The notes beneath the pieces were generated by a model. That model made no database searches. It was not told the origin of the DNA and saw only the letters and a program-made list of their open reading frames with translations. From the NCBI GenBank assembly GCA_964345215.1, contig CAYFQH010000080.1:1-6205 (forward strand): DNA of 6,205 nt. The letters are read 5' to 3'. The position numbers and the translations under genes are program-made. Source of the stretch: CAYFQH01 sp964345215 (GTDB taxonomy: Bacteria; Bacillota; Clostridia; Christensenellales; Aristaeellaceae). This document shows positions 1 to 4,972 of the stretch, in pieces. Position 1 is the first letter of the stretch; each line of letters starts with the position of its first letter.

Positions 1-744
1 AGAGACAAAAAAGGCAACCAAACCTTTGACGCCACTGTTGTAGCCGCTGTTAAAAAGTTCCAAGAGAACCACGGCATCAAAGCCACCGGCGTTGTTGATT
101 CCTTAACCAAATCTGCCTTAAACTGGAAAGACAAGGACATCGTTCCTTCCAGCGGCCCTGTTAAAACCGTTACCCCCACTTCTCCTTATGAAGAGGACAA
201 AGAAAACAAACAAGCCGATAACTACATGGGTAACTTAAAATTGACTACCCAGCTGAAAAAAGGCGACGAAGGCCAGTCTGTTCGTGCTTTAACCTACTTG
301 CTCAAGGTAAAAGGCTATCTGAATGCTGTGTCCAGCAAATACAGTGCAACTGTAGCCACTGCCGTTAAGAAGTTCCAGTACAACAATGGTTATGCTGATA
401 CCGGTATTGCCGATCAAAGAACCATTAAACTGCTCTTGGCCGGCACAGGCTTGAAAAACCCTTCTGCTGCTGTAGAGAAGAAAGATGACGTCAAAGTTGA
501 TACCAATGCTGACAGCTATATGGGCAACCTGAAAGCCCAAGGCAGCGTAGCTCCTGGTGCTAAAGGCCAGGTTGTTCGCGCTTTAACTTATCAGTTAAAG
601 AAAGCTGGATTTATTACTTATGTAACCAGCAACTATAACGAAACTGTTGTTGATGCCATTAAAGCTTACCAGGCAGACAAAGGCCTTGCTGAGACCGGCA
701 TTGCCAACTATGCCACTGTTGCTAAATTACTTGGCAGCAAATAA
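1..744 (+). CDS. Peptidoglycan-binding repeat protein, C-terminal part (5' end outside window)
   Basis: The frame is open from base 1 to the TAA at 742-744, giving 247 visible residues, so the ATG at 226 is internal and the true start lies upstream of the window. Three PG_binding_1-like repeats are visible: the second half of one (residues ~1-42), a complete one (~76-148) and a complete C-terminal one (~174-247). Each carries the family pattern of a helix ending in AVKKFQ or AIKAYQ, then a short x-TG-[IV] turn and a closing [KL]LL-type helix; the two complete repeats also share VRALTY. Linkers are rich in Lys, Asp, Pro, Ser and Thr. The complete repeats are both preceded by AD[NS]YMGNLK. Such domains usually anchor exported enzymes or structural proteins to the cell wall; any signal peptide or catalytic domain would be upstream and cannot be seen. 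Codon choice (AAA, GTT, GCT, AAC) suggests strong expression. The gene is convergent with the minus-strand genes. The domain call is firm; the overall function is unknown. Confidence 0.9.
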   Translation, partial: RDKKGNQTFDATVVAAVKKFQENHGIKATGVVDSLTKSALNWKDKDIVPSSGPVKTVTPTSPYEEDKENKQADNYMGNLKLTTQLKKGDEGQSVRALTYLLKVKGYLNAVSSKYSATVATAVKKFQYNNGYADTGIADQRTIKLLLAGTGLKNPSAAVEKKDDVKVDTNADSYMGNLKAQGSVAPGAKGQVVRALTYQLKKAGFITYVTSNYNETVVDAIKAYQADKGLAETGIANYATVAKLLGSK

Positions 745-757
745 TTACAACTAACTT

Positions 758-791
758 AAAAGAACCTTGCACTTGCAAGGTTCTTTTTTTA
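758..791 (+). terminator. Intrinsic terminator of the peptidoglycan-binding gene
   Basis: A perfect 10-bp stem, AGAACCTTGC (761-770) with GCAAGGTTCT (775-784), has a four-base ACTT loop and is followed directly by a run of T. It starts 16 bases after the stop codon. The three A before the stem can extend it into the T-run, so it may also work weakly on the other strand. Confidence 0.93.
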
Positions 792-1126
792 ATTTTATTT
801 AGATGTAGAGCCAAACAATAACGTAACGCAAGGGGTAACAGCCTAAAAGGCTAATGCCTCTTATCCCATTTTATAAGAAGGTTTGCTTTCTGCACATAAG
901 CAAATGTACCAGAAAAAAGCCACCTGAAAAGGGCCTTTATTTGTTTTTTTAATCGCCCGCTTTCCCTTTTTCCCTCAGTTGTGAGGTAACTGAAAGAGAA
1001 TAGAAATTGTTCTTTTACCTGAAAAGCAAAGGGAGCTTTTATTGGCTGCTTATGAAGTTTTAATCATTTTCTACCTTTCATTTCATTTTGGCGTACCTAT
1101 GGCTTTATGAAAGTGCTTTATCTTTT

Positions 1127-1178
1127 CAAAGCCCCATGCCAAGAAGCCGCTGTCAATATCAATAAGTGCATACCTACC
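1127..1178 (-). repeat. Diverged intergenic repeat, copy 1
   Basis: Read on the minus strand this segment has GGTAGG(T)AT at its start, ATTGA 15 bases later, CAGCGG, and the 11-mer ATGGGGCTTTG about 41 bases in. The same words occur in the same order and at nearly the same spacing in the segment at 1310-1359. Sequence between these words is poorly conserved, so the copies would be old. The copy lies inside a 40-codon stop-free minus-strand stretch with no ATG in frame. Confidence 0.45.
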
Positions 1179-1309
1179 CGGCCAAAATAGCCAGTTCCAT
1201 CCAGCCTAAAGGGCTGTACTTTCTTTTTCCCTTATTCCCTTAAAAAGCCAACGCCTTCGTCAGCAGCGGAATCTCCAGCCTCGTCCCTTTCGTAAAAAGG
1301 CCAATGCCC

Positions 1310-1359
1310 CAAAGCCCCATCCGCTGCCGTAATAAAAACTCAATATACCTATGCCTACC
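1310..1359 (-). repeat. Diverged intergenic repeat, copy 2
   Basis: This is the partner of the segment at 1127-1178. On the minus strand it shows GGTAGG(C)AT, ATTGA 15 bases later, CAGCGG, and ATGGGGCTTTG about 39 bases in. The 11-mers of the two copies are 183 bases apart. Downstream on the minus strand the reading frame continues to a TAA at 1240-1242 and could encode a 26-residue peptide from an ATG at 1320, without a recognisable ribosome binding site. Confidence 0.45.
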
Positions 1360-1490
1360 TACCTACCTCCCTGGTTCCCTAATTCCTTGGTTCCCTACCT
1401 TCCGATTTAGTATGAAAGTGCCTCTCTCCCTTTAAAAGGATAATAGAGAATATCATCCTGTCTTACCCTTTAGGTTTGAGGCAATATAGC

Positions 1491-1522
1491 AAAAGGCCGG
1501 TACAACGTTGTACCGGCCTTTT
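1491..1522 (-). terminator. Perfect 32-bp palindrome, probable terminator of the isomerase gene
   Basis: AAAAGGCCGGTACAAC (1491-1506) is followed directly by its exact reverse complement (1507-1522). In RNA this gives a very stable G+C-rich stem with A-run and U-run flanks, starting 23 bases after the isomerase stop. The U-run is only four bases on the minus strand, so termination there rests mostly on the strong stem. The plus strand is followed by T-rich sequence (to about 1537), so it may also stop plus-strand transcription. GCAAT (1481-1485) and ATTGC (1523-1527) could lengthen the stem across a bulge. Confidence 0.8.
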
Positions 1523-1545
1523 ATTGCTTATTTTTTATAGTATCT

Positions 1546-2208
1546 TTACTTCAATTTTTCAAAGGGATATTCTTTCCCAAACGTTTCTACACGGATGCTT
1601 TCAATTTTTTGCTCTTCCAGGGGCTTATCCCGTCCATCCCGGGGGGTATTTACTACTTCTTCGGCTGCCTCCATCCCCTCAAGCACCTTGCCAAAGGCGG
1701 CATAGCTGCCGTCTAAATGAGAAGAGTCACTGGTCATTACAAAAAACTGGCTGCCTGCCGAGTCGTTCATCATGCTGCGGGCCATGCTTAGCACGCCGTA
1801 AGTATGCTTGATGGGGTTTTCAATGCCGTTGGCCAAAAACTCCCCTTTAATGCTCCAGCCCGGGCCGCCGGTGCCGGTGCCGGTAGGGCAGCCGCCCTGA
1901 ATCATAAAACCGGGAATCACCCGGTGGAAGATCAGCCCATCATAGTAGCCGCTGTTGGCCAGGCTAATAAAATTGCCCACCGACTGGGGTGCCGTATCGG
2001 GATAAAGCTCCCCTTTAAGTACCTTGCCGTTGGCCAGCTTCATTTCAAAAACAGGGTTCCCAGCTTCTTTTTGAATATCTGTCACTTCAATCTCTCCTTG
2101 CGTATATTGGTTTTGGGTATCATTCCAATTTTCGGCCCATCCCTTGGGGATAAATACCATCAAACTTAGGCAGAGGGTTATAAAAAGCCCTTGTAATTTT
2201 CGGTTCAA
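1546..2208 (-). CDS. Exported cyclophilin-type peptidyl-prolyl cis-trans isomerase
   Basis: The product catalyses cis-trans isomerisation of Xaa-Pro bonds and probably helps exported proteins fold outside the membrane. I place the start at a TTG (2206-2208), because AGGAGG lies seven bases upstream; this gives 220 residues and puts a signal peptide exactly at the N-terminus: basic NRK, a hydrophobic stretch at ~7-20, and a plausible cleavage after GWA at residue 25. There is no lipobox Cys at that site. The cyclophilin domain covers ~53-208, with the active-site motif FHRVIPGFMIQGG at 94-106 (Phe94, His95, Arg96, Phe101, Gln104) and SQFF at 153-156. The HLDGSYAAFGKV segment has His where human cyclophilin A has Trp121, common in bacterial members and usually linked to weak cyclosporin binding. 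The gene is last in the minus-strand series, 82 bases after hemZ, with its own promoter and terminator. An upstream in-frame TTG at 2241 would place extra residues over the ribosome binding site and is unlikely. Confidence 0.93.
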   Translation of the reverse strand: MNRKLQGLFITLCLSLMVFIPKGWAENWNDTQNQYTQGEIEVTDIQKEAGNPVFEMKLANGKVLKGELYPDTAPQSVGNFISLANSGYYDGLIFHRVIPGFMIQGGCPTGTGTGGPGWSIKGEFLANGIENPIKHTYGVLSMARSMMNDSAGSQFFVMTSDSSHLDGSYAAFGKVLEGMEAAEEVVNTPRDGRDKPLEEQKIESIRVETFGKEYPFEKLK

Positions 2209-2218
2209 ACAAAAACCT

Positions 2219-2286
2219 CCTTTGGGATTACTATTGTACAAGACCTGCTATCGTTTTACAAGTTTTTATTGCCACAATCCCAAGGG
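2219..2286 (-). promoter_or_regulatory. Inverted repeat flanking the promoter and covering the ribosome binding site
   Basis: AATCCCAAGGG (2276-2286, plus strand) is the reverse complement of CCTTTGGGATT (2219-2229) except for one position that can form a G-U pair in RNA. In RNA read through from hemZ, the two arms could pair and cover the first part of the AAAGGAGG ribosome binding site (2223-2216). RNA started from the promoter between the arms lacks the upstream arm. The inverted repeat is seen directly; a role in translation control is inference. Confidence 0.5.
2233..2261 (-). promoter_or_regulatory. Sigma-A-type promoter of the isomerase gene
   Basis: On the minus strand TTGTAA (2261-2256) and TACAAT (2238-2233) are separated by exactly 17 bases. 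They match the vegetative consensus TTGACA/TATAAT at four and five of six positions. A start site around 2226-2228 would give a leader of only about 20 bases containing the ribosome binding site. The promoter lies in the hemZ-isomerase gap, so the isomerase can be transcribed apart from the upstream genes. Confidence 0.72.
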
Positions 2287-2290
2287 TTCA

Positions 2291-3760
2291 CTAAAAGTTT
2301 ACATTCTCCCAAAGGCGCTTTTTCCGCTCTACCATTTCATCCACCCGGTCAATGTAGGTTTCAATATCACTTACGTTGGGAGCCCGCTCAATTCTGCCCT
2401 GCTTTGGATCGACCCGCTTTGAGATGCCCCCAGCGCCCATGGCAAAAATATGGGTGATTTCCTCCATCATATCCACATTATATTGGCAGCCAAAGCCCTC
2501 CAGGGCATAACCTACATTTTCCTGATTTTCGGCCATGTATTTTTGCCTGTACAGGTAATAGGGCAAAAGGCCTTGCTCCTTCGCCCGCCGGCGTGCAAGA
2601 GCAATCATTTCAGCCGTGTTTTCGGAGCTGTTCAGGGCGTTTCGCATGTCCCACAGCCTGCTGCCTCTTTTAAGGGCCAGGCTGTGCACCGTTAGACTTT
2701 GGGGTTTTAAAGGCAGCACCTGGTCAAGGGTGTTTCTAAAATCCCCTAAACTCTCTTGGGGCAGGCCTGCAATCAAATCCATATTTATATGGTCAAAGCC
2801 CATTTTTCGGGCTAAATCATAGGCTTTTAAGGTATCCTCCGGTGTATGGTTGCGGCCAATTTTAACCAGGGTTTCCCCCTTCATGGTTTGGGGATTAATG
2901 GAAATACGTCCTACCCCTGCTTCCCGTAAAACGGCCAATTTCTCCTCGTTAATGGTGTCCGGCCGCCCGGCTTCCACAGTTACTTCCCTTGCCCCGGCAT
3001 AAAGGCTGATCATTTTGCTTAAAATTTGCCTGATCTGCCCCACCCTCAAGGCGGTTGGCGTGCCGCCGCCCACATAAAGGGTACGAAGGCGAAGGTTTTT
3101 TGAGCGGATGATTTTTGCTGTTTCTTCCATTTCCCAAAGTAAGGCCTCCACATAGGGCTGGGTCAGTTTTCCATCGCCAATTTCCCCTCCTGAAAAAGTA
3201 CAGTAGCTGCAGCGGGTTGTGCAAAAGGGAATGCCAATGTAAACAGATACCCCTTTGGGCTCCGGCAGGCCCATTTTTTGCTGAAAGCCCACTACCTCTT
3301 CTAAAAGCTGGGCCTTTTCAGGCTGTAGGTCAAATATTTTTTCAACCTCTTTGGCCGCCTGCCGGGCTGGAAGGCCCCCCGCCATCTGCTCATAAACCAG
3401 GCGGGTAGGCCGGATGCCTGTTAAAGAGCCCCAGGGCAGGCTTTTGCCGGTTCGTTTTTTTAAAGCTTCATAAAGCAGCTGCTTAGCATAGCGTTTTTCG
3501 TAACGTTTGTAGATTAGGTCTTTTCTACTCTCCAAAGCAACGGAAGGAAGCCCTTCTCTTTTTTCAAACTGTTCTTTTTCTACCTGAAGGCAAAAGTGCC
3601 ATCCTTCTTCTGTTTGAGTCATTTGCTGGTGGATGGCTAAAGCCCCTTCTTCTGTTTTTGGGGGATTGAGTAGAAAAACAATCTCTCCAAAAAATAAGCG
3701 GATGACCTCCGCCATTTCTCCTGCCAGGCTGGGCTTATTGGTGTAAAATGCCACTTTCAT
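2291..3760 (-). CDS. hemZ: Radical-SAM oxygen-independent coproporphyrinogen III dehydrogenase-like protein HemZ
   Basis: A 489-residue protein of the HemZ branch of the HemN/HemW radical-SAM superfamily. In Bacillus, HemZ is linked to oxygen-independent conversion of coproporphyrinogen III to protoporphyrinogen IX. Family marks are a ~165-residue N-terminal extension with GSLTGIRPTR (111-120), the 4Fe-4S site C180-x3-C184-x2-C187, the SAM-contacting GGGTPT (231-236), TVEAGRPDTI (261-270), RISINPQTM (285-293), GRNHT (302-306) and NMDLIAGLP (326-334), then a HemZ-type tail with ENVGYA (414-419) and YNVDMMEE (427-434). The residue two after Cys187 is Phe189, as in HemW, not the fourth Cys of classical HemN. 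The family call is firm, but the exact reaction in this organism is less certain, since no other heme gene is visible. The start has AGGGAG eight bases upstream. The gene overlaps the preceding hydrolase gene by 26 bases, which suggests translational coupling. No clear terminator follows it. Confidence 0.93.
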   Translation of the reverse strand: MKVAFYTNKPSLAGEMAEVIRLFFGEIVFLLNPPKTEEGALAIHQQMTQTEEGWHFCLQVEKEQFEKREGLPSVALESRKDLIYKRYEKRYAKQLLYEALKKRTGKSLPWGSLTGIRPTRLVYEQMAGGLPARQAAKEVEKIFDLQPEKAQLLEEVVGFQQKMGLPEPKGVSVYIGIPFCTTRCSYCTFSGGEIGDGKLTQPYVEALLWEMEETAKIIRSKNLRLRTLYVGGGTPTALRVGQIRQILSKMISLYAGAREVTVEAGRPDTINEEKLAVLREAGVGRISINPQTMKGETLVKIGRNHTPEDTLKAYDLARKMGFDHINMDLIAGLPQESLGDFRNTLDQVLPLKPQSLTVHSLALKRGSRLWDMRNALNSSENTAEMIALARRRAKEQGLLPYYLYRQKYMAENQENVGYALEGFGCQYNVDMMEEITHIFAMGAGGISKRVDPKQGRIERAPNVSDIETYIDRVDEMVERKKRLWENVNF

Positions 3761-4358
3761 ATAAATACTCCCTACACTCCTTCATGGTGCCAATGCTATT
3801 GTGCCCTGGATAAACAATGGTTTCATCCTCTAGGCGAATCAGCCTTTTTAGCGAGTTTACCATTTCTTCCTCGCTTCCTCCGGGAAAGTCCATCCGCCCA
3901 ATGCCCCTGTTAAATAGAGTATCCCCCGTAAACAAGTGGCTGCCGATTTGGTAGCACAGCCCTCCTTTGGTATGGCCGGGGGTATGAATAAGCTGAAAAT
4001 GAAAATTGCCGATGGTTAAACTGTTTTGAGTAACGGGGGTTGCCTTCGCCTTTACCGTAAAGGGGATGCCAAAAGATTTTGAAAGGTTTTCGCCGGGATG
4101 ATAGAGCATTGGTTCATCTTCCGGGTGGATATAGAGGGGAATATTTTCATCCCCTATTAAATCATCAATACCCGATATATGGTCAAAATGCCCATGGGTT
4201 AATAGAACAGCCAAAAGGGCCTTGCCTTGTAGCAAGGGGTGGTCTTTTAGCATTTTTTCCCCAGGGTCAACCACAATACACTGATCTTTTCCTTCTTGGT
4301 AAAGAACATAAGCATTCTCCCCCATTTGGCGGGAAGTAATCATATCAACTGTATACAT
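3735..4358 (-). CDS. Metallo-beta-lactamase-fold hydrolase, glyoxalase II-like (YcbL type)
   Basis: A cytoplasmic hydrolase of the small glyoxalase II-like group, 207 residues, the usual length. Metal ligands are all present: THGHFDH at 54-60 (His55, His57, Asp59, His60), His129 in HTPGHT, Asp146 in FTGDTLF and His186 in YPGH. The segment GIGRMDFPGG (152-161) is typical of this group. Family members hydrolyse thioesters such as S-lactoylglutathione, but the long substrate-binding C-terminal domain of true GloB is missing, so the substrate is unknown. I chose the ATG at 4356-4358 because AAGGAG sits six bases before it; a GTG at 4391 would add eleven residues without a ribosome binding site. 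The gene follows dtd after 115 bases and its end overlaps the start of hemZ. This neighbourhood (relA-dtd-hydrolase-hemZ) recurs in Clostridia as I recall; a functional link between the products is not established. Confidence 0.92.
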   Translation of the reverse strand: MYTVDMITSRQMGENAYVLYQEGKDQCIVVDPGEKMLKDHPLLQGKALLAVLLTHGHFDHISGIDDLIGDENIPLYIHPEDEPMLYHPGENLSKSFGIPFTVKAKATPVTQNSLTIGNFHFQLIHTPGHTKGGLCYQIGSHLFTGDTLFNRGIGRMDFPGGSEEEMVNSLKRLIRLEDETIVYPGHNSIGTMKECREYLYESGILHQ

Positions 4359-4462
4359 ATCTTTCTCCTTAGAAAATAAATTAAACAGCACCTTTTAAAT
4401 TAAATCCCTGCCCAAGGCCGGGTTAAACGTTCAAAAAAGGCCTGCTCGTAGAGTCTCGCCAT

Positions 4463-4481
4463 AAGGGTACAGCCTAAAAGG
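4463..4481. repeat. Short repeat shared with the intergenic region at 830-850
   Basis: AAGGGTACAGCCTAAAAGG here matches the plus-strand segment at 830-850 apart from two single-base insertions in that copy. A shorter relative, CAGCCTAAAGGG, lies at 1202-1213. The copy overlaps the last codons and stop of dtd. Together with GGCTGT at 4488-4493 it can form a hairpin (ACAGCC 4470-4475) across the dtd stop. It is short enough that chance cannot be excluded. Confidence 0.35.
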
Positions 4482-4923
4482 TTTTTTGGCTGTCGATTAA
4501 AATGGTAACAGGCCCGTCGTTTACAAGGGTTACATCCATGTGGGCACGAAAAACCCCTGTTTGTACCCTATAGCCTTGGTCCCGCCAGCGAGCGACCATT
4601 TTTTCGTAAAAGGCCTGGGCTTTTTCAGGCGCTGCCGCTTCAATAAAGCTGGGGCGTTTGCCTTTTCGGGCATCCCCATAAAGGGTAAACTGGCTTACGG
4701 CCAAAATACTGCCTCCTACCTGGTCAAGGGATTGATTCATCTGCCCCTGATCATCCTCAAAAATACGCAGGCCCGCCACCTTATCAGCTGAATACTGCCA
4801 ATCTTTCTCCTCGTCGGTTTTTGCAACCCCAATCAGAACCAGCAGGCCCTTTTCAATTTCACCAACGGTTTCCCCCTCTACCTGCACACTGGCCGAAGAA
4901 ACCCTTTGCACAACACAGCGCAT
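4474..4923 (-). CDS. dtd: D-aminoacyl-tRNA deacylase
   Basis: This enzyme hydrolyses D-amino acids (for example D-Tyr), and in many species also glycine mischarged on tRNA-Ala, from tRNA, protecting translation in the cytoplasm. It has 149 residues, the normal length. Both signature parts are present: SQFTLYGD at 77-84 and the Gly-cisPro region NDGPVT at 135-140, which excludes L-aminoacyl groups; RKGKRPSF (86-93) lies between them. FRAHMD (125-130) has Arg where many relatives have Gly in FGA; this is probably harmless variation. The start ATG (4921-4923) lies nine bases after AGGAGG. Directly before it is an in-frame ATG-TAA. The gene follows relA after 49 bases, the usual Firmicute arrangement, but a terminator-like hairpin stands between them. 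It is 115 bases from the next gene. Confidence 0.96.
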   Translation of the reverse strand: MRCVVQRVSSASVQVEGETVGEIEKGLLVLIGVAKTDEEKDWQYSADKVAGLRIFEDDQGQMNQSLDQVGGSILAVSQFTLYGDARKGKRPSFIEAAAPEKAQAFYEKMVARWRDQGYRVQTGVFRAHMDVTLVNDGPVTILIDSQKTF

Positions 4924-4938
4924 TTACATATTCCTCCT
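4924..4938 (-). promoter_or_regulatory. dtd ribosome binding site with an ATG-TAA start-stop before the true ATG
   Basis: On the minus strand AGGAGG (4938-4933) is followed by AAT, then ATG TAA, then the dtd ATG, all in one frame. The first ATG is only three bases from AGGAGG and stops at once; the second is at nine bases, within the usual range. The dtd start is therefore the second ATG. Ribosomes using the first would make no product, so the pair could lower translation. Confidence 0.6.
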
Positions 4939-4940
4939 AT

Positions 4941-4966
4941 AAAAAAAGCAGCTGGGCTGCTTTTTT
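4941..4966 (-). terminator. Hairpin with T-run between relA and dtd (terminator or attenuator)
   Basis: An 11-bp stem pairs 4942-4952 with 4956-4966 (core GCAGC/GCTGC, flanked by A/T) around a three-base loop. On the minus strand it is followed by seven T. It begins six bases after the relA stop and ends just before the dtd ribosome binding site. No room for a separate dtd promoter is seen in this 49-base gap, so it is probably a partial terminator that lets some transcription through. Confidence 0.75.
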
Positions 4967-4972
4967 GTTTTG

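Larger units (their letters stand above)
792..1490. other. Long intergenic region without a convincing gene
   Basis: About 700 bases separate the plus-strand terminator from the palindrome behind the isomerase gene. I see no ORF with a good start, ribosome binding site and protein-like length on either strand. It does contain small hairpins, AGCCT/AGGCT at 840-852, TCAGTT/AACTGA at 975-993 and CAGCC/GGCTG at 1202-1216. A weak hairpin at about 917-939 is followed by T-rich sequence to 950. There is a CCTA microsatellite at 1354-1367 and a direct repeat of GGTTCCCTA at 1373-1381 and 1389-1397. The 11-mer TATGAAAGTGC occurs at 1106-1116 and 1411-1421. Two minus-strand stretches of 40 codons without stops (1086-1205 and 1243-1362) resemble decayed or repeat-derived sequence. 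The likely reading is a non-coding region built from old repeats; a small RNA cannot be excluded. Confidence 0.6.

Noticed and set aside
289..540. Minus-strand ORF inside the peptidoglycan-binding gene
   Set aside because: It lies wholly opposite a clear repeat-domain gene and its translation matches no family I know.
226..744. ATG at 226 as the start of the peptidoglycan-binding gene
   Set aside because: The same frame is open to base 1 and encodes another peptidoglycan-binding half-repeat, and no ribosome binding site precedes 226.
917..950. Second terminator for the peptidoglycan-binding gene
   Set aside because: The T-run is good but the stem is short and bulged, and a strong terminator already lies at 758-791; kept only as a note.
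1354..1397. CCTA and GGTTCCCTA repeats as a CRISPR array
   Set aside because: The units are 4 and 9 bases, too short, with no regular spacers and no cas gene nearby.
2209..2241. TTG at 2241 as the isomerase start
   Set aside because: It would encode the ribosome binding site as protein, lies upstream of the predicted transcript start and spoils the signal peptide.
1476..2422. Plus-strand ORFs at 1476-1811, 1804-2169 and 2144-2422
   Set aside because: They are antisense to the cyclophilin gene and its promoter region, lack good ribosome binding sites and have low-complexity translations.
2949..3408. ORFs at 2949-3224 (minus) and 3115-3408 (plus)
   Set aside because: Both are other-frame shadows of the strongly conserved radical-SAM region of hemZ.
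4359..4391. GTG at 4391 as the hydrolase start
   Set aside because: It has no ribosome binding site, while the ATG at 4358 has AAGGAG at good spacing and gives the normal family length.
4359..4473. Promoter for the hydrolase-hemZ pair in the 115-base gap
   Set aside because: A/T-rich -10-like words exist near 4370-4405, but no -35-like word lies at 16-18 bases from any of them.
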